A stretch of 64,000 nucleotides of DNA, from positions 20,306 through 84,305 of the forward strand of contig JANJTA010000025.1 in assembly GCA_024711345.1 (NCBI GenBank), written 5' to 3'. The notes under the pieces were generated by a model, which saw only the letters and a program-made list of their open reading frames with translations, made no database searches and was not told where the DNA came from. The first letter of the stretch is position 1. The number at the start of each line of letters is the position of its first letter. Positions 55,612-63,893 of the stretch are shown here, in pieces. The translations under genes were made by a program, and so were the position numbers. Source of the DNA: Rhodanobacter sp. (GTDB lineage: Bacteria; Pseudomonadota; Gammaproteobacteria; Xanthomonadales; Rhodanobacteraceae).

Positions 55612-57095
55612 GCTCGCTCGAACTCTACCCGCAGGACGAGAAACTGCCGCGCGGCGAACATGTGGCGTTCAACCTGTACATGATCACCGCCCTGCTGCTG
55701 TTCGTGCTGATGATGCTGCTGGGCCTGACCATGCGCATGACCCAGGCCGACTGGACGCCGGTCCAGGCCGCGATGTTCTACAAGGTCATGACCATGCACG
55801 GCGCCGGCATGGTCGGCACCATGAGCCTGGCCAGCACCGCGGTGATGTGGTTCTTCCTGCGCAAGTACGTGTCGCTGCACCTGTGGGCGTTCCTGGGCAA
55901 CTACGTGCTGTTCATGCTGGGCGCGCTGTGCATCATCTGGGCGGTGTTCGTCGGCAACTTCGCCAGCGCGTGGACCTTCCTCTACCCGTTGCCGGTGCAC
56001 TCGATGGGACTGTGGAGCAACGGCACCGCTGCCATATTCATGCTCGGCTACCTGCTGATCGGCGTGGGCATGCTGCTGTTCTACCTGGACGCCGCGGCGG
56101 CCATCATCCGACGCTACGGCAACCTCGCCCGCGGGCTCGGGCTGCAATGGCTGTTCGGCGGCACGATCGACCCCACCCACCCCAAGGCCGTGGTCGCCGG
56201 CACCATGGTGATCATCGCCAACTCGCTGGGCATCCTCGCCGGCGCGGTGGTGCTGGTGATGTGCCTGATCAATGCCTACGACCCGGAAGTCGCGCTCAAC
56301 GCGCTGGTGGTGAAGAACCTGATCTACTGGTTCGGCCACATGGTCATCAACGCCACCATCTACATGGGCGTGATCGCCGTCTACGAACTGCTGCCGCGCT
56401 ACACCGGCAAACCGTACGGCATCTCGCGGCCGTTCCTGTGGTCCTGGGCGGCCAGCACCGTGTTCGTGATCATCGTGTTCCCGCACCACCTGCTGATGGA
56501 TTACGCCGAGCCGCGCTGGATGCTGGTGATGGGCCAGATCATCTCCTACGCGGCCGGCTTCCCGGTGTTCCTGGTCACCGCCTACGGCGTGCTGACCAAC
56601 ATCCATCGCTCCGGCCTGCGCTGGAAGATGCCCTCGATGCTGGCCGTGCTGGCGCTGTTCGGCTGGGCCGCAGGCATCGTGCCGGCGATCATCGACGGCA
56701 CCATCAGCGTCAACCGGGTGATGCACAACACGCAGTGGGTGCCGGGGCATTTCCACTTCTACCTGCTGCTCGGCGTGTTGCCGATGATCCTCACCCTGCT
56801 CTACCACGTGGTCGGCAGCCGCCGTCGCGCGCCGGTCAACGGCGGCCTGGATCGCGCCGGCCTGTTCCTGTACGTGACGGGCGGCATCGCCTTCTGCATG
56901 GTGTTCCTGTACGCCGGCCACATGAGCGTGGCCCGGCGCTTCGCCGCGCACCTGCCGGAATGGCTGCCGTACGACCGGGCCGGTTCGGTCGCCGCGATGG
57001 TGCTGATCCTGGGCATGCTGCTGTTCGCCACGCGCATCATCGTCGGCCTGCTCAAGGCACCGATCGATGCCGATCCTGCGCACCCTGCTGGCTAG
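55608..57095 (+). CDS. NorY-like heme-copper subunit I (probable sNOR nitric oxide reductase)
   Basis: A 495-residue protein with about 12 membrane helices. Expected haem and copper ligands: low-spin haem His64 (MTMHGAGMVGT), His244 (YWFGHMVINAT), His293/His294 (FPHHLLMDY), and His381/His383 (PGHFHFYL). Oxygen reductases of the A and B families have Tyr four residues after the first CuB His (HPEVY, HPIVY); here residue 248 is Asn and the next Tyr is at 252. That loss is typical of nitric oxide reductase lineages of this superfamily. Context norS-norY-senC-orf1 matches sNOR of ammonia oxidisers. Oxygen reduction cannot be ruled out from sequence. Confidence 0.72.
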   Translation: MSSLELYPQDEKLPRGEHVAFNLYMITALLLFVLMMLLGLTMRMTQADWTPVQAAMFYKVMTMHGAGMVGTMSLASTAVMWFFLRKYVSLHLWAFLGNYVLFMLGALCIIWAVFVGNFASAWTFLYPLPVHSMGLWSNGTAAIFMLGYLLIGVGMLLFYLDAAAAIIRRYGNLARGLGLQWLFGGTIDPTHPKAVVAGTMVIIANSLGILAGAVVLVMCLINAYDPEVALNALVVKNLIYWFGHMVINATIYMGVIAVYELLPRYTGKPYGISRPFLWSWAASTVFVIIVFPHHLLMDYAEPRWMLVMGQIISYAAGFPVFLVTAYGVLTNIHRSGLRWKMPSMLAVLALFGWAAGIVPAIIDGTISVNRVMHNTQWVPGHFHFYLLLGVLPMILTLLYHVVGSRRRAPVNGGLDRAGLFLYVTGGIAFCMVFLYAGHMSVARRFAAHLPEWLPYDRAGSVAAMVLILGMLLFATRIIVGLLKAPIDADPAHPAG

Positions 57096-57681
57096 CACCC
57101 TGCTGCTGGCGCTCGGTGGTGCCGTGCTGACGGTCGCCACCGACGGCTTCCAGGCCTTCACCAGCGAAACCGCGCGCCGCCTGGCAGTGCGGCGCGATCC
57201 GCCGCCGGTGCCGGCCGTGCTGCTGGAAACCCAGTCCGGAGCCCGCCTCGACCTGGCCGAGCTGCGCGGCCGCTGGGTGCTGGTCGACTTCATCTACACC
57301 CGCTGCCTGACCTGGTGCCTCGCGCTGGGCGGCGAGTTTGCGCAGTTGCAGGATCAGCTCGCCGCGCCGCTGGCCGACGGCCGGCTGGTTCTGCTCAGCA
57401 TCAGTTTCGACCCGGCGCACGACACGCCCGCCGAGCTGGCGGCCTACCGGCAGCGCTTTCGCGGCCGCGATGGTGGCTGGATCGTCGCCCGGCCGACGAG
57501 CGAAGACGGCCTGCGCCAGTTGCTGCGCACCTTCGGCGTCACCGTGGTGCCGGACCGCATGGGCGGCTACGTGCACAACGCCGCGATCCAGGTGGTCGAC
57601 CCGCAGGGGCGGCTGGTGCTGATCCTCGATGCGGGCAACCCGCAGGCCGTCGCGCAGACCATGCGGGGCAAGCTGCCATGA
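57067..57681 (+). CDS. SCO1/SenC-family copper chaperone
   Basis: A 204-residue thioredoxin-fold protein with one N-terminal membrane anchor. The copper site is CxxxC in YTRCLTWCLALG (near 77-81) and His in GYVHNAAIQVV (near 170). It should load CuA of the upstream subunit II. Its ATG lies 29 bases before the end of subunit I, so the two are tightly coupled. In sNOR clusters senC is the third gene, as here. Confidence 0.9.
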   Translation: MPILRTLLASTLLLALGGAVLTVATDGFQAFTSETARRLAVRRDPPPVPAVLLETQSGARLDLAELRGRWVLVDFIYTRCLTWCLALGGEFAQLQDQLAAPLADGRLVLLSISFDPAHDTPAELAAYRQRFRGRDGGWIVARPTSEDGLRQLLRTFGVTVVPDRMGGYVHNAAIQVVDPQGRLVLILDAGNPQAVAQTMRGKLP

Positions 57682-58256
57682 GGATCGCCGGCCGGCAACG
57701 CCTGGCCCCGGCCTTTGCCGCCGTGCTGTTCGCGGCCCTGCTGCTGCCGCCGGCGCGGGCGTGGCTGGAAGGCCGCATGAGCCTGCAGATGCTGGTGCAG
57801 ATACCGCTGCTGATCGGGGTCGGCTGGCTGCTGTCCGCCGCGTTGCCGCCGCGGCTTGGCGAGGGCATCGCGCGCTGGAACCAGCACGGCATCAGCAGCG
57901 TGGTGCTGGCCAGCCTGGCCGGCATGTTCTGGATGCTTCCGCGCTCGCTCGATGCGGCGATCGGCGAGCCGTGGATGGCGGTGGCGAAGTTCGCCAGCGT
58001 GCCCTTGCTGATCGGCCTGCCGCTGGGACTGGGCTGGCCACGCATGGGCTTCGTGGTGCGCGGCGTGTTCCTGCTCGAACTGATCGCCACGTTTTTCCGG
58101 CTGGGCTGGCTGTATCTGGTCTCGCCGGTGCGCCTGTGCAACAGCTACCTGCTCGACGACCAGCAGCGCTCGGGCGAGGCCATGCTGGTGATCGGCAGCC
58201 TCATCCTGGCCGGCGTGATGATCAAACTGCTGTGGGGACGCTTCGACTCGACCTGA
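57678..58256 (+). CDS. Membrane protein of NOR-like operon (orf1 position)
   Basis: A 192-residue protein with five predicted membrane helices (for example PAFAAVLFAALLLPPARAW, MLVQIPLLIGVGWLLSAAL, LLELIATFFRLGWLYLV). The start overlaps the SCO gene stop (ATGA). A conserved-looking His in WNQHGISSVVLA and a Cys in VRLCNSYL could be functional. Position and topology match orf1 of norSY-senC-orf1 clusters; function unknown, perhaps assembly or an accessory subunit. Confidence 0.75.
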   Translation: MRIAGRQRLAPAFAAVLFAALLLPPARAWLEGRMSLQMLVQIPLLIGVGWLLSAALPPRLGEGIARWNQHGISSVVLASLAGMFWMLPRSLDAAIGEPWMAVAKFASVPLLIGLPLGLGWPRMGFVVRGVFLLELIATFFRLGWLYLVSPVRLCNSYLLDDQQRSGEAMLVIGSLILAGVMIKLLWGRFDST

Positions 58257-58295
58257 GGCGACTGCCCGGCCAGCCATGGCCGCGCCGATGCTCCT

Positions 58296-59519
58296 TCAGA
58301 CCCATCGCGGCGGACGCAGCCGCCGCAGCGGTGCCGGAATGCCGCCGTGCTCGGCGGTCAGCCCCGACATCACCATCCGCCGGAACGGCGAGAGCCGCGC
58401 GCCGGCGCCCAGCGCCAGCTTGCGCAGTGCGCGCGCCGGGCGGCGGTCGTCGGTGTACAGGCCGGCCAGTGCGTTGGTGGCCAGGTACAGCGGCCGCGTG
58501 GCCAGCCGCAGCCGGCGTTCGTAGCGCGCCAGCAACGCTGGTGCGGCGATGGACTGGCCGGCGGCCCGCGCAGCGCGCAGTTCGCGCGCCAGCAGGTCCT
58601 CCCCGAGCAGGCCGAAATTGAAGCCATGCGCGGTGACCGGGTGCATGCCCACTGCCGCGTCGCCGAGCAGGGCGAAGCGTTCGGCCACGAAACGCTTCGC
58701 GTACACGCCCACCAGCGGATAGGTGCAGCGCGGGCCGGCCACGGTCATCGTGCCCAATCGCTGGCCGAAACGCTCGGCCAGCGCCGCTTCCAGCGCCGCA
58801 TCGTCCAGCGCCAGCAGCTCGCGCATCGCCGGCGGAGCCAGGGTCAGCACCACCGACGAAGTGTGCGCATCGTGCAACGGCAGCAGGGCCAGGGTCTGGC
58901 CGTGGCCGAACCACTCCCATGCCACCTGCTCATGCGGCACCTGGTGGCGCATGCGCAGCACCAGCATGGTCTTGCCGAAGTCGCGCATATCGGCGGCAAT
59001 GCCCATCGCGCGGCGCGTCTCGGAGAAGCGGCTGTCCGCCGCCACCAGCAGCGACGCGCGCAGTGTGTCGCCGTTGCCCAGCACGACCTCGGCGCCTTCG
59101 TTGCCGGTGCGCACCGCCTCGACCCGCACCCCGGTGATCCGCTCGACCTCGGGTAGCGCCATCACCTCTTCGTACGCGGCACGACGGATCGCGTGGTTCG
59201 ACAGCAGCCAGCCCAGCTGCTCCGTGCCGGCCTCGCCGTGGCGGAACATCAGCCCGTCGCGGTCGTCGCCGTCGAGCACCATCGCGTCACGCAGCGTGCC
59301 GATTTCCTCCTCGCGCAGGCGCGCCCACAGGCCCAGTTCGCGCAGCAGCCGCCGCGAGTGGTGGGTTATCGCGATCTCGCGGCCGTCGTCGGCTGGCGCG
59401 CTCAGCGCCGCCTCCTCCTGCCGCTCGACCAGCGCGACGCGCAGGCCGCTGCCGGCCAGCGAGCGGGTGAAACACAGCCCGGCGGGGCCGGCGCCGATGA
59501 CCACGATATCGAACGACAT
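58296..59519 (-). CDS. ubiM: UbiM-like FAD-dependent ubiquinone hydroxylase
   Basis: A 407-residue flavoprotein of the UbiH/F/I/L/M family. FAD motifs are DIVVIGAGPAGLCF at the N-terminus, then a DG-like segment (LLVAADSRFSETRR) and the second FAD motif ALLGDAAVGMHPVTAHGFNFGL. It introduces hydroxyls into the ubiquinone ring; UbiM is the version found in Neisseria and scattered proteobacteria and can replace others. Symbol assigned by pattern, so UbiH/UbiF remain possible. It is convergent with the NOR-like operon and downstream of a small Cys-tailed protein. Confidence 0.8.
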   Translation of the reverse strand: MSFDIVVIGAGPAGLCFTRSLAGSGLRVALVERQEEAALSAPADDGREIAITHHSRRLLRELGLWARLREEEIGTLRDAMVLDGDDRDGLMFRHGEAGTEQLGWLLSNHAIRRAAYEEVMALPEVERITGVRVEAVRTGNEGAEVVLGNGDTLRASLLVAADSRFSETRRAMGIAADMRDFGKTMLVLRMRHQVPHEQVAWEWFGHGQTLALLPLHDAHTSSVVLTLAPPAMRELLALDDAALEAALAERFGQRLGTMTVAGPRCTYPLVGVYAKRFVAERFALLGDAAVGMHPVTAHGFNFGLLGEDLLARELRAARAAGQSIAAPALLARYERRLRLATRPLYLATNALAGLYTDDRRPARALRKLALGAGARLSPFRRMVMSGLTAEHGGIPAPLRRLRPPRWV

Positions 59520-59615
59520 GGGCAGCACGCTCCAGAGGGGATGATCGTCATGCGACGAGGCACGACGTCGGCCCGCGCCGACGCCGTCAGGACAGGATCG
59601 CCGGCCGCGGCCGCG

Positions 59616-59855
59616 TCAGCCGCCGCAACCGCCGCAGCAGATCGACGGCAGCTGCACCACCTGCTTCGGCGCCACCGTCCAGCCCACCTGGCGCAGCACC
59701 TCGATCAGGTCCGCCGCCGTCGCCGAGGCGGAGACGCGCATCACCAGGCCGCTCATGTCCAGGTCCGCCACCGCGGTCGGATCGACCCGGAACAAGGCGT
59801 CCTGCACCACGGCCGGATCAGGGGCGGCTTCGGTCAAGGCAATATGGAATTCCAT
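59616..59855 (-). CDS. Small protein with C-terminal CCGGCGG tail, unknown
   Basis: A 79-residue protein (MEFHIALTEAAPDPAVVQDAL...). The body has the beta-alpha-beta-beta-alpha-beta rhythm of heavy-metal-associated (HMA-like) domains, with no CxxC in the usual loop. The end reads VVQLPSICCGGCGG, with three Cys in the last seven residues, which suggests metal or haem-copper delivery. AGGAAA lies upstream of the ATG. It is followed on the same strand by the UbiM-like gene after 96 bases. An FNR-type palindrome lies 75-88 bases upstream. Confidence 0.7.
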   Translation of the reverse strand: MEFHIALTEAAPDPAVVQDALFRVDPTAVADLDMSGLVMRVSASATAADLIEVLRQVGWTVAPKQVVQLPSICCGGCGG

Positions 59856-59929
59856 GGGATTTCCTCGTTTCATGGGTGCCGTATCGGCGCCGTCAACCGC
59901 CATGTTCGGCACACCCTCCGGCGGCCACC

Positions 59930-59943
59930 TTGACCCAGGTCAA
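59930..59943. promoter_or_regulatory. FNR/DNR-type palindrome TTGACCCAGGTCAA
   Basis: A perfect dyad with arms CTTGACC/GGTCAAG (59929-59944). TTGAC-N4-GTCAA is the form bound by CRP/FNR-family regulators such as DNR/NNR (nitric oxide) and ANR/FNR (oxygen). It is centred about 81 bases upstream of the small Cys-tailed gene (minus strand) and a similar distance upstream of the GST gene (plus strand), so it can serve either. Confidence 0.6.
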
Positions 59944-60017
59944 GCGCGCGCCGGGCCATGTCGATCCGGGCGGTGGCCATTCGTCGCATGAACAACTCCT
60001 CGCCGAAGACGCCCGCC

Positions 60018-60677
60018 ATGGCCTTGCAGCTCTACGCCCATCCGTTCTCCTCCTACTGCCAGAAGGTATTGATCGCGCTGTACGAGAACGGCATTCCGTT
60101 CGAATGGCGCATGCTCACCCCGGACGATGCCGCCACCCACGCCGAGTTCACCGCGCTGTGGCCGATCCGCCGCTTTCCCCTGCTGCGCGACGGCGAACGC
60201 GCGGTGGTCGAGTCGAGCATCATCATCGAGTACCTCGACCGGCATTACCCCGGCACTGCACCGCTGATTCCCGTCGACGCCGACAGCGCGCTCGAAGCGC
60301 GCGCGATGGACCGCTTCTTCGACCACTACGTGCACACACCCCAGCAGAAGATCGTGTGGGACAGCCTGCGCCCCGCGGCCGATCGCGATCCCTACGGCGT
60401 CAAGGAGGCACGCGCCATGCTCGACACCGCCTACGCCTGGCTCGACCGCAAGCTCGCCGGTCGCTACTGGGCTACCGGCGGCGACTTCAGCCTCGCCGAC
60501 TGCTCTGCCGCGCCTGCACTGTTCTACGCCGACTGGACCCACCGCATCCCGGCAACCTTCGGCAACGTCACCGCCTACCGGCAGCGCCTGCTGGCGCGCC
60601 CCTCGTTTGCCCGCGCGGTGGACGAGGCGCGGCCGTACCGTTCCTACTTCCCGCTCGGCGCGCCCGACCGCGACTGA
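60018..60677 (+). CDS. Glutathione S-transferase family protein
   Basis: A 219-residue GST: thioredoxin-like N-domain (LQLYAHPFSSYCQKVLIALYENG, with Ser/Cys in the active-site loop; VVESSIIIEYLDRHYPG as the glutathione-binding cis-Pro/Glu-Ser region) and a helical C-domain (YWATGGDFSLADCSAAPALFYA). Substrate unknown. ATG 60018 begins the domain; in-frame ATGs at 59988 and 59958 would add 10 or 20 residues. The DUF899 gene follows after 22 bases, probably in the same transcript. Confidence 0.88.
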   Translation: MALQLYAHPFSSYCQKVLIALYENGIPFEWRMLTPDDAATHAEFTALWPIRRFPLLRDGERAVVESSIIIEYLDRHYPGTAPLIPVDADSALEARAMDRFFDHYVHTPQQKIVWDSLRPAADRDPYGVKEARAMLDTAYAWLDRKLAGRYWATGGDFSLADCSAAPALFYADWTHRIPATFGNVTAYRQRLLARPSFARAVDEARPYRSYFPLGAPDRD

Positions 60678-60699
60678 GCCAGCCCGCAGGAGACCCGCC

Positions 60700-61356
60700 A
60701 TGCACCATCCACCCATCGTCAGCCGCGAGCAATGGCAGGCCGCGCGCCAGGCTCAACTCGCGGAGGAAAAGGCGCTGACCCGCGCGCAGGACGCCGTGAA
60801 CGCCAAGCGTCGGCGGCTGCCGATGACGCGCGTCGCCGACCGCTACACGTTCGGCTCACCCGCCGGCACGCACACCTTCGCCGAGCTGTTCGAGGACCGG
60901 CCGCAGCTGATCGTCTACCACAACATGCTGGCGCCGGATTCGGACCACGTCTGCCCCGGCTGCTCGTTCTACTGCGACCAGATCGGCAACCTCGACCACC
61001 TGCACGCGCGCGGCGTCACCTTCGCGGTGGTGTCGCGCGCGCGGGTAGCCGAGATCGAGCCGGTCAAGGCGCGGCTGGGCTGGCGCTTCCCCTGGTACTC
61101 CTGCTTCGGCACCCGTTTCCACGAAGACTTCGTGACTGCCGAAGGCGCGCCGTTCGGCCTGTCGGTGTTCCTGCGCACCGACGAGGGCATCTTCCAGACC
61201 TGGTTCACCACCGGCCGCGGCGTCGAGCTGCCGATCAGCAGCTTCGGCCTGCTCGACGTCACCCCGTGGGGCCGCCAGGAAGTCTGGGAGGACTCACCCG
61301 AAGGCTGGCCGCAACATCCCACCTGGAGCCAGGTGAAGATCCACGACCAGTACTGA
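60700..61356 (+). CDS. DUF899 family thioredoxin-like protein
   Basis: A 218-residue protein of the DUF899 family, with a thioredoxin-like fold. A helical N-terminus (SREQWQAARQAQLAEEKALTR) is followed by LIVYHNMLAPDSDHVCPGCSFYCDQIGNLDHLHARGV, containing three Cys in CPGCSFYC, and a typical end GRQEVWEDSPEGWPQ. The function is unknown; the Cys pattern suggests redox chemistry. AGGAGA precedes the ATG by about seven bases. Confidence 0.9.
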   Translation: MHHPPIVSREQWQAARQAQLAEEKALTRAQDAVNAKRRRLPMTRVADRYTFGSPAGTHTFAELFEDRPQLIVYHNMLAPDSDHVCPGCSFYCDQIGNLDHLHARGVTFAVVSRARVAEIEPVKARLGWRFPWYSCFGTRFHEDFVTAEGAPFGLSVFLRTDEGIFQTWFTTGRGVELPISSFGLLDVTPWGRQEVWEDSPEGWPQHPTWSQVKIHDQY

Positions 61357-61373
61357 AGCCGCCACCCCGCTTC

Positions 61374-61448
61374 GCAGGAGCCCGCTCGCGGGCGATGCCC
61401 TTAGCTCTTCCGAATCCCGAAAAGCATCGCCCGCAAGCGGGCTCCTAC
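61374..61448. repeat. REP-type inverted pair, family 2 (copy 2)
   Basis: The arms GCAGGAGCCCGCTCGCGGGC-GATGC (61374-61398) and AAAAGCATCGCCCGCAAGCG-GGCTCCTAC (61420-61448) are inverted. The spacer, at about 21 bases, is shorter than in the copy at 41585-41687. It lies between the convergent DUF899 and permease genes. Confidence 0.75.
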
Positions 61449-61460
61449 CGCGCGGGCGGG

Positions 61461-62858
61461 TCACTCGGCCGGCAGCGCCTCGGCGCGACGCAGCCGGCGC
61501 CCCTTCCACAGGTAGCCGACGCCCAGCAGCACGAACCACACGGGGCTGGCGATCAGCGCCTCGCGGGTATCCGGCTGCAGGCTGAGCAGCACCAGCACGA
61601 ACACGAAGAACGCCAGGCAGGCCCAGCACATGAACACGCCGCCGGGCATCTTGTAGATCGAGGCCTCATGCAGGTGCGGGCGCTTGCGCCGGTAGGCGAT
61701 GTAGGCGAACAGGATCAGCGACCACACGAACATGAACAGCACGGCCGACAGCGTGGTGATCAGGGTGAACGCGGTGATCAGGTCGGGGATCAGGTAGATC
61801 ATCGCCGCGCCCAGCAGCAGGCAGAAGCAGGAGAACAGCAGGCCCAGCGACGGCACCGCCGCGCGCGACAGCCGCGCAAAGGTCTTCGGCGCATGCTGCT
61901 CCTCGGCCAGGCCATACAACATGCGGCTGGTGGAGAAGATGCCGCTGTTGGCCGAGGAAGTGGCCGAGGTCAGCACCACGAAGTTGATCAGGCTGGCTGC
62001 GGCCGGAATGCCGGCCAGCACGAACAGCTCCACGAACGGGCTCTTGCCCGCTTCCACCAGGCGCCACGGCGTCACCATCATGATCGCGACCAGGGCCAGC
62101 ACGTAGAAGATGATGATGCGGATCGGGATCGAGTTGATCGCCTTGGGCAGGTTGCGCTTCGGATCGGCCGTCTCGGCGGCGGTGGTGCCCACCAGCTCAA
62201 TGCCGACGAAGGCGAACACCGCGATCTGGAAGCCGGCGAAGAAGCCGCTGATGCCCTTCGGGAACAAGCCGCCGTCGTTCCACAGGTTGGCCAGCGACGC
62301 CTTGTGCCCGGTCGGCGAGGTGAAGCCCCAGGCGACCAGCGCGAAGCCGGTCACGATCAGCGCGATGATCGCCACGATCTTGATCAGCGCGAACCAGAAC
62401 TCCATCTCGCCGAACAGCTTCACCGTGACCAGGTTCAGGCTGAGCAGCAGCAGCACGCACAGCACCGCGGGAATCCACGGCGCCAGCGCCGGAAACCAGA
62501 ACTGCGCATACGCGGCGATCGCGATCACGTCGGCGATCGCGGTGATCACCCAGCAGAACCAGTAGGTCCAGCCGCAGAAGAAGCCGGCCCACGGCCCGAG
62601 CAGGTCGGTGGAGAAGTCGATGAAGGACTTGTACTGGAGGTTGGACAGCAGCAGCTCGCCCATCGCCCGCATCACGAAGAACAGCATCACGCCGATGATC
62701 AGGTAGACCAGCAGGATCGACGGCCCGGCCAGGCTGATCGTCTTGCCCGAGCCCATGAACAGGCCGGTGCCGATCGCGCCACCGATGGCGATCAGTTGCA
62801 GGTGCCGGTTGGAAAGGCTGCGCCTCAGGTGCTCGGGGTGTTCCAGCGATGCGGTCAT
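61461..62858 (-). CDS. APC-family amino acid permease (CycA/AnsP-like)
   Basis: A 465-residue inner-membrane transporter with 12 predicted helices. The N-terminal signature LQLIAIGGAIGTGLFMGSGK is the APC substrate-binding loop. Further typical blocks: SLAGPSILLVYLIIGVMLFF and FAFVGIELVGTTAAETADP. It is closest in plan to the D-Ser/D-Ala/Gly transporter CycA of enterics; the exact amino acid is not decided. ATG 62858 is the family start; two upstream ATGs exist. Confidence 0.9.
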   Translation of the reverse strand: MTASLEHPEHLRRSLSNRHLQLIAIGGAIGTGLFMGSGKTISLAGPSILLVYLIIGVMLFFVMRAMGELLLSNLQYKSFIDFSTDLLGPWAGFFCGWTYWFCWVITAIADVIAIAAYAQFWFPALAPWIPAVLCVLLLLSLNLVTVKLFGEMEFWFALIKIVAIIALIVTGFALVAWGFTSPTGHKASLANLWNDGGLFPKGISGFFAGFQIAVFAFVGIELVGTTAAETADPKRNLPKAINSIPIRIIIFYVLALVAIMMVTPWRLVEAGKSPFVELFVLAGIPAAASLINFVVLTSATSSANSGIFSTSRMLYGLAEEQHAPKTFARLSRAAVPSLGLLFSCFCLLLGAAMIYLIPDLITAFTLITTLSAVLFMFVWSLILFAYIAYRRKRPHLHEASIYKMPGGVFMCWACLAFFVFVLVLLSLQPDTREALIASPVWFVLLGVGYLWKGRRLRRAEALPAE

Positions 62859-62948
62859 GCGGCGCGCCTTGTCATGGAAAGCGGCCAACATACCGAAAAG
62901 CGCGCGCGGCATCCATGCGCTGCGCGCCGCTCTCCACCCGTGCCCGGC

Positions 62949-63848
62949 TCAATGCTGTCCGCGCGGCTTCGCCGGCAGGCTGTGCAGGTAGGCGTACAAG
63001 GCGCCGATCTCCTCGTCGGTGAGGTACTTGGTCACCCGCACCGGCATGTAGTCGGTTTTCAGCACCCGGCCGCCGGGCGCCACGCCGTCGCGCAGCGCCT
63101 TCTTCAGGTCGGCCTCGCTCCAGCTCACCAGGCCGCTCGGGTCCGGCGTGAGGTTGGCGGCGTCGGGCCAGTCCGGCGGCGTGCCGGGAATGTGCCCACC
63201 GGAGAAGCCCTTGCCGTGGCAGCCGGCGCAAGCGGCGGCGAGGTAGGCACCGTACGCGGCAGTGGGGCCGGCCGGCGGCGGCGCACTGCGCTGCACCGTG
63301 TGGTCGACGATCTCCGCCGGCAGCAGCGGCACCTTGCCGGCCACGAACAGCACGCGCCCCAGCGGGCCGACCCGGTTCGGCGGCGGCGTGCGCTCGACCG
63401 CCGGCACGCTGTGCAGATAGGCCAGCAGGTCGCCCATATCCTGGTCGCCGAGGTGGCTGAACTCCTGCGCCGGCATGAACAGCAGCGGACGACCGTCCGG
63501 CGCCACGCCGTGGCGGATCGCACGCACCCGGTCCGCGTCGCTGAGCTTGCCGCCCGGCCCGCCGGACGTGAGGTTGGTGCCCGACAGCCGGGCGAACAGC
63601 GGATCGTCGATGAAGGTGGCGCCGCCCAGGTCGGCGCCGTGGCAATCCTTGCAGCCGCGAATCGCGGCGATGTGGCTGCCCCGTTCGATCGCCGCCGCAT
63701 CGGCAGGCACCGCCGGCGCCGGCGGGTCGATCCGGTACACCTTCGCCATGCGCCGCTCGCTCAGCCCGTAGGCCGCGAGCAGCACCACCACCAGCAGCAC
63801 CAGCACGGCGGCCAGCAGGCGGCCGAGCCACTTCAATGCCTTGCGCAT
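62949..63848 (-). CDS. Membrane-anchored dihaem cytochrome c
   Basis: A 299-residue exported protein with an N-terminal membrane anchor (WLGRLLAAVLVLLVVVLLAAYGL) and two class I cytochrome c domains. Haem sites are GCKDCH (near 66) and CAGCH (near 210), and each domain has a later Met as possible axial ligand (FMPAQEF; YMPVRV). It could carry electrons to a periplasm-facing reductase such as the NOR-like enzyme 5 kb away (inference), or belong to a dehydrogenase. Confidence 0.92.
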   Translation of the reverse strand: MRKALKWLGRLLAAVLVLLVVVLLAAYGLSERRMAKVYRIDPPAPAVPADAAAIERGSHIAAIRGCKDCHGADLGGATFIDDPLFARLSGTNLTSGGPGGKLSDADRVRAIRHGVAPDGRPLLFMPAQEFSHLGDQDMGDLLAYLHSVPAVERTPPPNRVGPLGRVLFVAGKVPLLPAEIVDHTVQRSAPPPAGPTAAYGAYLAAACAGCHGKGFSGGHIPGTPPDWPDAANLTPDPSGLVSWSEADLKKALRDGVAPGGRVLKTDYMPVRVTKYLTDEEIGALYAYLHSLPAKPRGQH

Positions 63849-63893
63849 ATCGTTCCCTCCCCGACGTCCCCCCGCTTTCAGTAGCGGTCGGGT

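Noticed and set aside
55063..57095. Plain aa3- or cbb3-type cytochrome c oxidase
   Set aside because: The +4 Tyr is missing, CcoO/CcoP-like cytochrome subunits and subunit III are absent, and the gene order fits sNOR. Oxidase activity is not fully excluded.
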